Part shown: positions 41,521-56,078 of the stretch, one piece after another
Layout of the letters: each line of letters opens with the position of its first letter
Position numbering within the stretch: position 1 is the first letter of the stretch
Assembly (NCBI GenBank): GCA_029027825.1
Contig: CP093399.1
Span: 4,278,001-4,342,000 of the forward strand
Reading direction: 5' to 3'
DNA from: Rs1 sp029027825
Lineage (GTDB): Bacteria > Pseudomonadota > Gammaproteobacteria > Pseudomonadales > Balneatricaceae
Length of the DNA stretch: 64,000 nucleotides
Made by a program: the position numbers and the translations under genes
The notes under the pieces: model-generated
What the model was told of the DNA's origin: nothing
Database searches by the model: none
What the model saw: only the letters and a program-made list of their open reading frames with translations

Positions 41521-41946
41521 CTACATTTGCGTTGCAAAATAGCTGAGAATTTCAGCTTCGGTCATTTCTTTGGTTTGATTGGCAAAGCAGTAATAATCGG
41601 GGCGTTTATCAATAAAATACTGCATATCCATCACCAGCCCTTGAATATTCGAGAAGATCCCCACCGGCATATTATAAGCATTGGCTTTTAGTAGTCTATA
41701 GTACAAATGTGTGCCGCAGTTTTTACAAAACGCGCGCGAGGCCCAAGCAGAAGATTGGTATTCTTGGATGTTTTCGCTGCCTTCAAATTCCACTTCAGTA
41801 CCGCATTGCACAGCAAAAAATGGGCCTCCACCCCACTGTCTACATGTATCGCAATGGCATGCTGTAAATTTTGGATTAATATTGTTAGCGGTGATCTTTA
41901 CCCGACCGCACAGGCAGCTCCCCCGGCTAGATTTATCGGTATTCAT
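41521..41946 (-). CDS. GFA-family (Mss4-like) zinc protein
   Basis: 141 aa. It has the zinc-binding cysteines of the glutathione-dependent formaldehyde-activating (GFA) family: CLC at 11-13, CHCDTC at 30-35 and FCKNCGTHLYY. Most family members have no proven function, and the name does not establish formaldehyde chemistry. It faces the oxidoreductase gene. A second, diverged GFA protein lies in the cassette array at 59054-59482. Confidence 0.85.
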   Translation of the reverse strand: MNTDKSSRGSCLCGRVKITANNINPKFTACHCDTCRQWGGGPFFAVQCGTEVEFEGSENIQEYQSSAWASRAFCKNCGTHLYYRLLKANAYNMPVGIFSNIQGLVMDMQYFIDKRPDYYCFANQTKEMTEAEILSYFATQM

Positions 41947-42396
41947 TTGCTACTCCTAAATTTAATAGTTGCTGATTGATTGAGTGGCTGCAAAGTAGCC
42001 ACTCGTTATGTGCAGTGGAAATTATAGCTAACTGCTACTGACAGGTAGTGTCAGTAGTTATCCCAGTATTAGCTGTTTATCGGACAAAGTTAGTCAGCAT
42101 AAAATGCCTGCTGCTGGGTTGCAAGCGGTGCTTGAACTCAGTATTTAAGTATGTTCTGAACTTTGTGAGTAGCTAAGAGCGCAGTGCCATGCACAATCAC
42201 AGTGACAGATTTCAATATATAGGCATAGCAAGAAACGGGTCGCTGATAAGATTGATGATGCTGCAAATTAACGCTTTGCAACTTAGGGAGCCTCTGTGTG
42301 CCAGGGGCGTGTGCGACTGGTTCAGAGTCTCCTTAAGGCTTAGTTTGCACATTTATAGTCCCGTTTATAGTCCCGTTCAATAAAGGAGTCATACTT
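41947..42396. other. Intergenic region with repeat copy and 12-bp tandem repeat
   Basis: 450 bp without a supported gene. 42280-42345 carries a partial copy of the dispersed repeat (GGGGCGTGTGCGACTGGTTC). A perfect 12-bp tandem duplication, TTTATAGTCCCG at 42352-42363 and 42364-42375, lies just before the ribosome binding site of the LysE gene. Confidence 0.55.
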
Positions 42397-42993
42397 TTGC
42401 TACACACAATCGTCGCACTAATTATCTTCCTCTTTCCGCTGGCCTACAGCCCGGGGCCCGGCAATATGTTTTTCGCCGCCAATGGTGCAAGGTTTGGTTT
42501 TTGGCCTACTATGCCAGCCAATATTGGCTATCATGTCGCCACTTGGGTGATTACCCTGGTGATTGGGTTCGGGTTTAGTATGACGATGGCCGATTATCCA
42601 TATACGTTTCAAGTGCTTAAAATAGGCGGTGCTTTTTATGTGCTGTGGATTGCATGGAAACTACTAAAACCAGGGACTTTGGCTGGTAGCGAAACAGCTA
42701 AATCTATCTCCTTCCTCGATGGCGTGCTGCTGTTGGTCCTCAATCCTAAAGCTTATATCATCATCTTGTTGATGTTCACGCAGTTTCTGCCGAAAATAGA
42801 CAGTGAGCCGGTTTTTGCCGTGCTTCTTATTACTAGCATTTTTACCATTAATAATTTTCTAGCTTTTTTAATTTGGACGGCCGTTGGCGATAAAATTGCC
42901 AGCCGATTTCGCACAAAAAAGGGTGCACAAAGATTGAACCTGCTATTCGCAGCGGTATTGGCCGCAGTGGCCGTATGGATGCTATTTATATAA
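42397..42993 (+). CDS. LysE/RhtB-family amino acid exporter
   Basis: 198 aa with six predicted helices. The family signature YSPGPGNMFFAANGARFGF follows the first helix, and LKIGGAFYVLWIAWKLLKPG and the FLDGVLLLVLNPKAYII segment are typical. The TTG start is supported by AAAGGAG exactly 8 bp upstream and by the normal N-terminus of the family. The exported substrate is not predictable. Confidence 0.88.
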   Translation: MLHTIVALIIFLFPLAYSPGPGNMFFAANGARFGFWPTMPANIGYHVATWVITLVIGFGFSMTMADYPYTFQVLKIGGAFYVLWIAWKLLKPGTLAGSETAKSISFLDGVLLLVLNPKAYIIILLMFTQFLPKIDSEPVFAVLLITSIFTINNFLAFLIWTAVGDKIASRFRTKKGAQRLNLLFAAVLAAVAVWMLFI

Positions 42994-43370
42994 CTTCAAT
43001 CAGGGGCAGCACTAGATAGCGCAAGTTCTTACTTTGCAGCGGTTAGATAATACTGATTAAAGTGATGGGTTTTATTGATGTCTGGATTTATTTAGTGGAT
43101 ACAGGACCAAGACCGCTCTGCTAGCGACCATTTAAACCTTTGTTTCAATATACTTTAGCGCCGTTACATTATGACTCGACGCTGTTCAGGGCTGTGATGT
43201 TTGGCTACAGCAGAGCACGGTATCAAGAAAATTCAAGCCTTGCTGATAACAGCCTGTGCTAGCGCTAGATAAAAGCAGATCAAGGCCGTAAACTAGTGCC
43301 GTCTGATTGGTTTTTATTCGTGCATGGAAGCTCACTATAAATACACTTACTAAGTACACTCAATACTTTT
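42994..43370. other. Intergenic region before the thioredoxin-like gene
   Basis: About 380 bp. I see no gene, terminator or clear promoter. It contains no recognisable copy of the repeats found on either side. Confidence 0.4.
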
Positions 43371-44417
43371 ATGCCCATTAAAATTAATTATTTCTCGTTA
43401 AAGCATATCTGCTTCAGCCTGTTGCTTTACGCACAAATTTGCACGGCGTCAGCAGCTGCAATTACCCTAAACACGCTGCAAAAGAGTCAATCTATTAAGC
43501 TGTTTACCCCCGATAAGGTATTGCACTATATTCGCACTCAGCGCGCTGTGCCAAGAGTGCTTTTGTTTTCATCTTTTGATCGGGCTTGTAAAACCTGTAA
43601 TGCTGCTAATCGAGCATTCTACCAGCTCAGTAAATCGAAACATGATGTATTTGAGTTCGTCTTTGTTAATACGCATCCCTGGAGAGCCAAAGAGCTGGAA
43701 ACTAGCTTAGTGTATCGATTAAATAATCACTCTCCAGTTACAGTGGTGCTGCATGGCAGTAGAATTTTAAGAAGGTTAGCGACTGCTAACTATCAGAAAA
43801 TGCCGCGCTATCTCGCGGAAGTGCAAATAATTATAGCTAAAAATCGTCTGCCACTGTATGGCGACAGATTGGGCAAGGGCAAGGTGAATAGCTTGGTCAT
43901 CACTGATAAATTCGAAACTTTTTTGCATAAGTATTTGCAGAGCAAAGATGATTATAAAGCGCTAGCGGTCGCTTTAAATAAGCGCAGTGGTTGGACAGCG
44001 AGTCAAAAAGTAGGTTTTTTATCGCAGCGCGCTGCCAATTATCAAGCATTGCAGCAATGCACTGCTCGGTGGCGGGCTAAAGGCAACTCTGGGACATGCA
44101 AGCTCTATATGATGAGCGATCAATACGTTTATAAGCAATCGGCAGCACAGATAAATGCGCGGCTCACCGCCCTACCGAAATTGGCGACGCGGATCGACAA
44201 ACATGTATTAAAGTTGCAAGAAAAAACCAACCACAAAGCACTGGCATATGCGGTAAATAAAACCGGAAATTGGACGATGAGCATAGTTTCGAACCAAAAA
44301 AGCGAACGCCGGGCTAAACAAGCAGTACTTAAAAGCTGTGAAAAGCAAAGATTGCTTAAGAAACTGAATAGGCCCTGTAAATTATATTTTTTGGATGATA
44401 AATTGGTTATAAACTGA
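43371..44417 (+). CDS. Secreted thioredoxin-like protein with two C-terminal repeats
   Basis: 348 aa; not a family I can name with certainty. It has a signal peptide (hydrophobic 11-22, cleavage near ASA-AA), then a thioredoxin-like segment VPRVLLFSSFDRACKTCNAANRAF with a CXXC at 73-76. Two related C-terminal modules follow, at about 195-253 (KALAVALNKRSGW...C...CKLYMMSD) and 288-348 (KALAYAVNKTGNW...C...CKLYFLDD). Each module holds two cysteines and ends in a CKLY strand, like small disulfide-bonded domains of the DUF4189 kind. It may be a periplasmic redox protein. The thioredoxin assignment rests on the CXXC and the preceding strand. Confidence 0.7.
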   Translation: MPIKINYFSLKHICFSLLLYAQICTASAAAITLNTLQKSQSIKLFTPDKVLHYIRTQRAVPRVLLFSSFDRACKTCNAANRAFYQLSKSKHDVFEFVFVNTHPWRAKELETSLVYRLNNHSPVTVVLHGSRILRRLATANYQKMPRYLAEVQIIIAKNRLPLYGDRLGKGKVNSLVITDKFETFLHKYLQSKDDYKALAVALNKRSGWTASQKVGFLSQRAANYQALQQCTARWRAKGNSGTCKLYMMSDQYVYKQSAAQINARLTALPKLATRIDKHVLKLQEKTNHKALAYAVNKTGNWTMSIVSNQKSERRAKQAVLKSCEKQRLLKKLNRPCKLYFLDDKLVIN

Positions 44418-44908
44418 CTTTCTATTATCGATAGAAGGCCGTTAGCTATCCACCCTGTGGGGTGCGCAGAGAAATTCGTGCTCTGCGTTAACGGATTTCG
44501 CCATACCACCAGTATTTCTACGTTGCCTTAATCACGAGCTTCTCTGTACGCGAGGGGCGCATGTGACTTGTTCAGAGGCTCCTTAGCTGAGGATCCCTGT
44601 CAGTTGGGTGAAACTGGAAAAGTGCTGCTGGTGGAGCCCTCTGTCCAGGACTTAACCATCAGCGATAAGATTGCTCGAGAGGTGAGACTGCCTCGCTGGG
44701 CGCAGCGCCGTGGTCCGCAATGCGCGGCAAACTGAAATCGAACGGTAGGTGAAGTGTTAAATCTGTGCGCTAAAGAATCAATTTCAGGGCAATAGTTAAT
44801 CGGGCCCTGCTGCTGAATGAGGTGGGAAAATCAGTCACAGCCAGATTATCTAAAAGTGATCTGGCTATGCGCTGATTTTAAAAGCTCTCAACTGGCTTAT
44901 TATGATTG
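44418..44908. other. Repeat copy and possible coding relic
   Basis: 44440-44590 holds the best copy of the dispersed non-coding repeat (AGAGAAATTCGTGCTCTGCG ... GGGGCGCATGTGACTTGTTC). Directly after it, 44585-44732 on the plus strand has a stop-free stretch reading LGETGKVLLVEPSVQDLTIS-like peptide that ends at TGA. It lacks a start and looks like a gene fragment of unknown origin. No intact gene is present. Confidence 0.4.
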
Positions 44909-46165
44909 TTAGCTGCAGGCGTTATTCTTAAGCGTGACTTCCCGAATAGTATCTACGGCAATAATAAACTCTTCATTAGTCGGTATAACCCAAGCTTTCA
45001 ACTTGCTGTCGGGCGTTGATATTTGCCGGTATTCACAGTCATCCAGACCTTGCTTATTTGCCAGGGGATCGAAATCAAGGCCGATCGCCATTAATTGCGT
45101 ACAAATTATCTCGCGAATTTGTGCTGAGTTTTCACCGATACCACCGGTAAAAATAATCGCGTCGACTTTGCCGCTGGCCTCGACAAAATAGGCGGCAATA
45201 TACTTGCGAATATTACGGCAAAAAATCTCAATCGCTAATTTTGCTCGGCGATCATCGTGCTCGTTAGCTTCGTCGAGTATTTCCCGCATATCCGAAGTCA
45301 GTCCGGAAATACCTAACAAACCTGACTGCTTGTTTAATAAGTTATCAATTTCGGCAAAATCCATGCCCTCTTTAGAGTGCAAGTAATTGAGGATAGAGGC
45401 ATCGATATCTCCAGACCTAGTGCCCATCACTAAACCATCTAAAGGTGTGAAGCCCATTGAGGTATCTATAGATTTACCGGCATGAATAGAACAGGCAGAA
45501 CAACCGTTACCTAAGTGCAAAGAAATAATATTGACTTCTTTCGCCGGTATGTTGTGAATTTTTCGGTACTTGTAGGCAATGTAACGGTGTGAGTTACCGT
45601 GAAACCCGTAGCGTCTTATTTTATAGCGACGATAAAATTGGTAGGGCAGGCCGTATAAATAAGCGGCTTCGGGTAAGGTTGCATGAAAAGCGGTATCAAA
45701 AACGGCCACTTGAGGTATGTCGCTGCCGAGCAGCGCAGTAATTGCTTCAATACCCTTCAAATTCGCCGGGTTGTGTAAAGGGGCAAGTTCCATGCACTTT
45801 TCGATACCGGAGATAACGGTTTGATCGATCAAAATTGATTTGGCAAAGCGTTCACCGCCATGTACTACCCTATGTCCCACGGCTTGAATATCATCGAAAC
45901 TCTGAATAGCGTCGATTTCCGCTTGCGGAGACACTAACCATTGGAGGATAGTATCGATGGCTATCTGATGGTTCTTAATGGGTTTGTTTTGTCGGGTCTT
46001 CTGCTTGCCACTGACCATAAAGGTCAGTTGAGCATTACTGCCGATACTCTCCACTAAACCTTTGGCTAAGTAATGGGCTTGGCACTCGCCTGTCTCGGTT
46101 ATGACAATATCAATAACTTGAAACTTCAATGAAGAAGAACCGCTGTTTAACACTAAGATATGCAT
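44909..46165 (-). CDS. ackA: Acetate kinase
   Basis: 418 aa, ASKHA fold. N-terminal LVLNSGSSSLKFQVID, phosphate-binding VGHRVVHGGERF, the catalytic-Asp segment VAVFDTAFHATLP, the YGFHGNSHRYI motif, GTRSGDID and FTGGIGENS are all present. It interconverts acetyl phosphate and acetate. The usual partner pta is not next to it within the window. Single gene, ATG at 46165. Confidence 0.95.
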   Translation of the reverse strand: MHILVLNSGSSSLKFQVIDIVITETGECQAHYLAKGLVESIGSNAQLTFMVSGKQKTRQNKPIKNHQIAIDTILQWLVSPQAEIDAIQSFDDIQAVGHRVVHGGERFAKSILIDQTVISGIEKCMELAPLHNPANLKGIEAITALLGSDIPQVAVFDTAFHATLPEAAYLYGLPYQFYRRYKIRRYGFHGNSHRYIAYKYRKIHNIPAKEVNIISLHLGNGCSACSIHAGKSIDTSMGFTPLDGLVMGTRSGDIDASILNYLHSKEGMDFAEIDNLLNKQSGLLGISGLTSDMREILDEANEHDDRRAKLAIEIFCRNIRKYIAAYFVEASGKVDAIIFTGGIGENSAQIREIICTQLMAIGLDFDPLANKQGLDDCEYRQISTPDSKLKAWVIPTNEEFIIAVDTIREVTLKNNACS

Positions 46166-46609
46166 ATAATTTCCTGAAGTTGGACCAAACTAATTGTTGA
46201 TTAACTGAGCAGCATTCACCTTACAGCGTAGATCAGTATAAATGATAATGGTAAATTAATAGCTGCTTTGGATCATCATACGCTACCTGAGCGACAGGGT
46301 GAAAATAAAATAGCTACATCGAAAATTTGCAGATCATAAGTTATAGGCTAAAAGTTATTTGTATTTATGCACGCTGGAAATAATAAATGCTAATTCGGCT
46401 TGCGCTGCGAATAATTAGCCTTTAGTTTATCAATGGCGCTGTTGTTACTCAGTGCGAAGAAACACTCAATGCTCGGCTTAACCCTAGGTGGCTGAAAACA
46501 CTACTCAGCCTGAGTGTTAGCCGATTTAACTGCCATTATAAAATCTATCAATTCATTTAGCTCGACGTCACGCAGGCTCTCTGCAGGTCAAATTAAGGAA
46601 GGACTCTCA
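46166..46609. other. Divergent intergenic region, ackA to ggt
   Basis: About 440 bp and no gene. It must contain the leftward ackA promoter and the rightward ggt promoter. I could not select convincing boxes by eye. Confidence 0.4.
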
Positions 46610-48352
46610 ATGAAAATGATCAGAACCCCAGCTAGTTTTTGTGCCAAATCGGCAGCATTTACCTTTATCAGTTTGCTCTACTCTGGATTGCTGATGGCGA
46701 ATTCTACGGCAATTCTTGAAGGTCAAAGGAGCCATCCGGTAGAGTTTAAAAATGGTATGGTCGCCACTAGTCATGCATTAGCGACTAAAATGGCGCTAGA
46801 TATTCTCAAAAAAGGGGGTAATGCTATCGATGCCGCGGTGACCGCAGGATTCGCATTAGCAGTTACTCAACCGCGCTCCGGCAATATTGGCGGCGGTGGT
46901 TTTATGCTGATTTCATCAGAGAAAAATAATCGAGTGATCGCGATTGATTATCGCGAGAAGGCACCGCAAGCGGCCTTTGAAAAAATGTTTCAGGATCCGC
47001 AGGGTAATGTACTTAAAAATAGCAGCCGCTTTAGTCATTTATCAGCAGGTGTGCCAGGTACTGTCGCCGGTTTGTTATTGGCCTTAGAGCAATACGGCAC
47101 CATTACTCGAGAACAGGCACTGGCGCCGGCTATAAAATTAGCTCGGGAAGGCTTTATTGTGCCGCTAAGGTTTAGCAACGGATTAAAACAGCGCCAAGAA
47201 CGGCTATCTAAATTTGCATACGGGCGCAGCGTTTTTTACAAGCCCGACGGGAGCTTCTATGAAGCCGGCGACTTATTTGTACAACCAGATTTAGCTAAAA
47301 CCTTACAGCGAATTTCCGATCGAGGGGCAAAAGGTTTTTACGAGGGAGAAACCGCTAAGCTGATGATTGATGATATGCAGAAAAATGCCGGTATCATGAC
47401 ACTGGAAGATCTACAAACTTACCAGCCAAAAGTACGAGAGCCAGTACAAGGTAGTTATCGAGGTTACGATATATTTTCAATGTCTCCTCCCAGCTCAGGT
47501 GGGGCGCACGTCGTACAAATATTGAACATTCTAGAAGGCTTTCCCATAGCAAAATTTGGACACAACTCAGCCAAAGCCATTCATGTAATGGCGGAAGCGA
47601 TGAAGCGGGCATATGCTGATCGCGCCGAATACCTAGGAGATCAAGATTTCGTCAGCGTGCCGCTAGCCGGGATAACATCGAAAAAGTATGCTGATTCACT
47701 ACGAGCTACCATTGATATGGAAAAAGCCACCGACAGTAAAACCTTACATGCAGGGGATCCGATAGGTTATGAAAGTAATGAGACCACGCATTTTTCGATC
47801 GTTGATAAGTATGGCAACGCGGTCTCCAATACTTATACCATTAATTTCAGTTATGGATCAGGTATCTCAGTGCCCGGTGCTGGTTTCTTGCTTAACAATG
47901 AAATGGATGATTTCAGTGCTAAGCCTGGTGTGGCAAATGCCTATGGTCTACTTGGGGGAGCGGCGAATAAAATTGAACCGCATAAACGTATGTAGAGCTC
48001 CATGTCTCCGACTATCGTCATGAAAGACGGTAAAAATTTTTTAGTCACCGGTAGCCCAGGCGGCTCTCTTATCATCTCTACCACCTTACCAGTGTTAATC
48101 AATGTAATTGATCATGGTATGAACATCCAAGCAGCGGTAAGTGCTCCACGAATTCATCACCAGTGGTTACCCGATGAAATCAGAGTTGAGCAGGGGATTA
48201 GCGCCGACACAATTGAAATACTTAAAACTAAGGGCCACAAGCTAGTGCAAAAATCTGCGATGGGTGCGATTCAAAGTATTCAAGTGATAGACGGTGTTTT
48301 TTACGGTGCGGCAGACCCGAGACGTAGCACATCTTCTGCTGATGGTTTTTAG
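46610..48352 (+). pseudogene. ggt: Gamma-glutamyltransferase, interrupted by an in-frame TAG
   Basis: 580 codons, the same as E. coli Ggt. It has a signal peptide, the large-subunit motif GNAIDAAVTAGFALAVTQPRSGNIGGGG, the autocleavage site ESNETTHFSIVD with the nucleophilic Thr, LLNNEMDDFSAKPG, and then a TAG at 47993-47995 in HKRM*SSMSPTIV, where E. coli reads KRPLSSMSPTIV. The frame then continues with the oxyanion-hole serines, VTGSPGGSLI and APRIHHQWLPDEIRVEQG to the normal end. The break removes the second half of the small subunit, so the truncated product should be inactive. The start ATG at 46610 follows AAGGAAGGA. The codon is one base from TTG (Leu) or CAG. Confidence 0.9.
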
Positions 48353-48445
48353 TGGTGAGGCCAAACTATCTGAGCAATGCTTTATATAAAGCTTCTTGTT
48401 TACGCGCTGCTGTTAGTCAGCTGGATAGGTAGAGTCTAGTAGTGG

Positions 48446-48481
48446 GACCGAAAATTAGCGGTTAAAAACTGGTTTTCGGTC
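48446..48481. promoter_or_regulatory. Hairpin after ggt
   Basis: Perfect 9-bp inverted repeat GACCGAAAA / TTTTCGGTC with an 18-nt loop, about 95 bp beyond the ggt frame. There is no T run after it, so it is a weak terminator candidate at best. Confidence 0.4.
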
Positions 48482-48609
48482 TATGACAGTACGTAGCAAT
48501 AAAAAACTTTTGGAAAATATGATTGAGCCAAAGTTCACCTTTACTGTGCTAGCTTAACCAGCATCAATAGCAAACATCGTGCAGCAGCATATAACAGAGT
48601 AGCCAAATA

Positions 48610-48879
48610 ATGCATCAAAGAATTAGTGATCTACCTGGCTTAGGCCCTAAAAGTGAAGCGGTATTTGCCGAGCTGGGAATTAATAATGTGGATGATTTTA
48701 TGAACATCGACCCCTATGAACTCTATAGGCTCTTAAAAACAGCAGTTAAAGGTACTGGTTTAAACTCAATATATGCGATTTTGGGTGCCAGAGAAAACTT
48801 GCACTGGCTGGAAATATCAAGAACCAGAAAAACTGAAATATTACAGCGTCTTGATGATATGGGAATCGCGCCCAAATAG
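48610..48879 (+). CDS. TfoX C-terminal-domain protein
   Basis: 89 aa consisting of a single TfoX_C domain: ISDLPGLGPKSEAVFAELGINNVDDF, a helix-hairpin-helix-like start, then LNSIYAILGARENLHWLEISRTRKTEIL. In Sxy/TfoX competence regulators this domain follows an N-terminal TfoX domain, which is absent here; stand-alone forms are common and unstudied. The ATG at 48610 is preceded by AGAGTAG. Confidence 0.8.
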   Translation: MHQRISDLPGLGPKSEAVFAELGINNVDDFMNIDPYELYRLLKTAVKGTGLNSIYAILGARENLHWLEISRTRKTEILQRLDDMGIAPK

Positions 48880-49005
48880 TGAGTATCCAACAGGGTTGAA
48901 TAACAACATGTGGATTAAAGTTTCAGTACTAGCGGAGCCCTGCCATAGGAATATGAAAAACAGTAGTGTCTATCCAACTATGGAGGGTTTAGGGCGTGAG
49001 CGATG

Positions 49006-49956
49006 TTAAATTAAAGCAAATTGATTCAATAGCATCATCGCCGCGCTGGTGGTGAGTAAAGAACCTAAAGTTGAGAGCACAATAATATTGGCAGCAAGTG
49101 ACGCATTACCGCCCAGCGCTTTTACCATCACATAACTGGCCGCTGCTGTGGGGGCTGATGACATTAATAATAAAATACCTAACTCCATCCCTCTAAACCC
49201 AAGGGAAAGGGCTATAGCCATCATTACCACTGGAACCAAAATTAACTTGGCACTACAGGCGACAAGTGCCTGGCGTAAATCGTGACGCATCGCGCTAAAA
49301 TCAAGACTAGCACCAATGCAGAGTAACGCTAATGGCAAAGTCATATTAGCGAAGTACTCCCCAGCTTTTAGGCTGAAAGCCGGCAGTTGGATATTGAAGT
49401 AGGAAAATGGCAAAGCTAGCACAATGGCAATAATCAGCGGGTTCTTGAAAATCCCGAGTAAGGTTTTTCGAAAGCCAATATTCTTATCAAGCGACCTATT
49501 CAGCGAAATGATCGATAAAATGTTAAATAAGATCGTTACCGCCGCCAAATATAAAGAGGCGGTTACTAGCCCAGGATTACCATAGGCATTGAAGCAATAG
49601 GCGAGACCAAAAATCCCCATATTGGAGCGAAAACCACCTTGCACAACTACCCCGCGATCACGACGCTCCTCAATAAACTTGTAGGCAATCCCCTCTATTA
49701 ACAGCCAAGTGAGTAGAGTGACCGCTAACCCTGTCGCAATCAGCGAAAAATTAGCAGACTGATCAAAGCTAGACTGACTGATATTAATGAATAACAGCGT
49801 CGGTAAGGTGACATTAAAAACCAGTTTAGAACCCGTTTCGATAAAGGCTTGGTCAATAAACTGTCTTCTACCTAGGAAAGTACCGAGTAACAGCACAATA
49901 AAGATAGGGCCAGTAATCGAGAGCGAGAATAATAAGGTGGCAGTAAATTCAGACAT
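49006..49956 (-). CDS. AEC-family permease
   Basis: 316 aa with about ten membrane helices, auxin-efflux-carrier/malonate-permease family. The pattern GPIFIVLLLGTFLGRRQFID at the N-terminus, QGGFRSNMGIFGLA in the middle and a C-terminal half repeating the five-helix unit (FANMTLPLALLCIGASLDF, APTAAASYVMVKALGG) are typical. The ATG at 49956 begins directly before the first helix; an upstream in-frame start at 50019 would add a non-conserved 21 residues. The substrate is unknown. Confidence 0.87.
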   Translation of the reverse strand: MSEFTATLLFSLSITGPIFIVLLLGTFLGRRQFIDQAFIETGSKLVFNVTLPTLLFINISQSSFDQSANFSLIATGLAVTLLTWLLIEGIAYKFIEERRDRGVVVQGGFRSNMGIFGLAYCFNAYGNPGLVTASLYLAAVTILFNILSIISLNRSLDKNIGFRKTLLGIFKNPLIIAIVLALPFSYFNIQLPAFSLKAGEYFANMTLPLALLCIGASLDFSAMRHDLRQALVACSAKLILVPVVMMAIALSLGFRGMELGILLLMSSAPTAAASYVMVKALGGNASLAANIIVLSTLGSLLTTSAAMMLLNQFALI

Positions 49957-50183
49957 AGTGATGCGGACCAAATAGTTAAAAGGCAATCGGATTATAAAGT
50001 GCTTACTGTCGCGCTGCAAAGTATCACTATGAAGTACCTACATTATTTACCACCGAGCTGATCGCGATATTTGAAATATTAGCTTAGCGCTAATCAGTAA
50101 ACTAAGAGAAGCATCAATATATCCAACCGAATGCTCGGCAAAGCGCGCTAAAAGCATTAATTACAGATACTTTAAATAAACAG

Positions 50184-50211
50184 TTGACGCCCTCGCTAGG
50201 ATGTATATAAT
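50184..50211 (+). promoter_or_regulatory. rRNA operon B promoter P1
   Basis: -35 TTGACG (50184-50189) and -10 TATAAT (50206-50211) with a 16-bp spacer, identical to operon A P1. Confidence 0.8.
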
Positions 50212-50378
50212 TCGCCTCCTCGCTTCAGGGAGTCCTTGAAACGACAGCGACAAGGCTGGTTTGAAATCATGATAACTCATTGTTTTAAATCAAATAAAAG
50301 CCTCGTTAGCGAAAAGTTCAAACATTAGTTTTTGTGATTTAGCTTCAAACACTAAATTCAAAAACAAATAAAAAATGA

Positions 50379-50406
50379 TTGACTTACCGAGATGCAACTA
50401 TATAAT
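50379..50406 (+). promoter_or_regulatory. rRNA operon B promoter P2 and leader boxA
   Basis: -35 TTGACT (50379-50384) and -10 TATAAT (50401-50406), 16-bp spacer. The spacer differs by a few bases from operon A. A boxA (GCTCTTTAAAAA) follows at 50504-50515. Confidence 0.8.
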
Positions 50407-50785
50407 ACGCACCTCACTTAGACGGAGCAGCAAACAAGCCGCTCAGCAAGCTTCTAGCTTGACTCAAACGTTTAAGAACTTCTTCTCTTCACGAGATGAA
50501 GACGCTCTTTAAAAATTTGGTCAGATAATTCGTGTGGGCGCTTGTCGATAGAAGCTACAAAAGCTTTTAAAGCAATCTAGGCAACTTAGTAGAGGATTCG
50601 TTCTTTGCAACGTTAGTTTAGAAAACTTCAAGACAAGCAAACCAAGTGAATTCATTGAAAGAAAAACATACGTTTTACGAGATTGATAAATTGGCCGCAA
50701 GGTTGATTGATTAATCACAATAGAAAGAACAAAGTTAGCAAATCTTGAGCCGTTTTTGCCTTCGGGTAAAAACAAAAAAATTCTT

Positions 50786-52332
<1,547 letters not shown>

Positions 52333-52805
52333 AACGATTAGCCTATATTGGCAAGCGTTCACACGAATTATCTGACTTAAATTATAAAGAGAGCAACGCA
52401 TAAGACTAAAAGTCTTAACTCATAGGCAGCCTAACGGTTGTTTATCGGTTAAAGCTTCTTGCTTTAAACGCTCTTTAACAATGTGGATTTGATGAAAAAA
52501 AGTCTAAAGGTTTTTTTATCTTTAATAAGTACTTGTACTTATTAACTATGAGAGACCCTTTGTTTACGATGAACGGATGTCGAATACCCGTTCAACCAGA
52601 TCGTAAACTAAAAATTTGGATGATGTGACTATCACTGGTCATATCATCTTAGTAGTTTAATCATACATGCCAAATAGATTATTTATGCTACCCGCATAGA
52701 TAATCGGTGATTTTATCGTTACAACAATCAGTTTCTTGTCAGTTGTTACTACTTTTATATAAAAGTAGACAAAAACAGCTAAACATCGACACCTTCGGGT
52801 TATAT
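52333..52805 (+). other. 16S-23S spacer of operon B, no tRNA genes
   Basis: Nearly identical to the operon A spacer. boxA GCTCTTTAACAA lies at 52470-52481. No tRNA-like sequence is found. Confidence 0.8.
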
Positions 52806-55707
<2,902 letters not shown>

Positions 55708-55915
55708 ATAACGCCAAAGGCGTTTGGAAGAGACTGATAACGTAACGAAAGACCAAGATGAAATCACATTAACATGTTGATAAAACTACAAAATTGTATA
55801 GACTACGCCTTCTCTTCTAAGAGAAGAAAAGCGACATCAAATCCAGATTGATCTTTAGAGACAGGTTATTGAATAAGAGCAATAACGAGAAAGTCTTTAG
55901 AGATAACAGTTTATG

Positions 55916-56031
55916 TTTGGCGACCATAGCGAATTGGAACCACCTGATCCCATACCGAACTCAGAAGTGAAACGATTTAGCGCCGATGGTAGTGTGGGGT
56001 CTCCCCATGTGAGAGTAGGTCATCGCCAAGC
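55916..56031 (+). rRNA. rrfB: 5S rRNA, operon B
   Basis: Identical in all conserved blocks to operon A 5S; followed by the same terminator. Confidence 0.95.
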
Positions 56032-56040
56032 TTTAATACG

Positions 56041-56078
56041 AAAAAAGCCCCAAGCACGTTGTGTTTGGGGTTTTTTTT
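56041..56078 (+). terminator. Terminator of rRNA operon B
   Basis: Same CCCCAAGCAC / GTGTTTGGGG stem and eight T residues as operon A. Confidence 0.92.
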
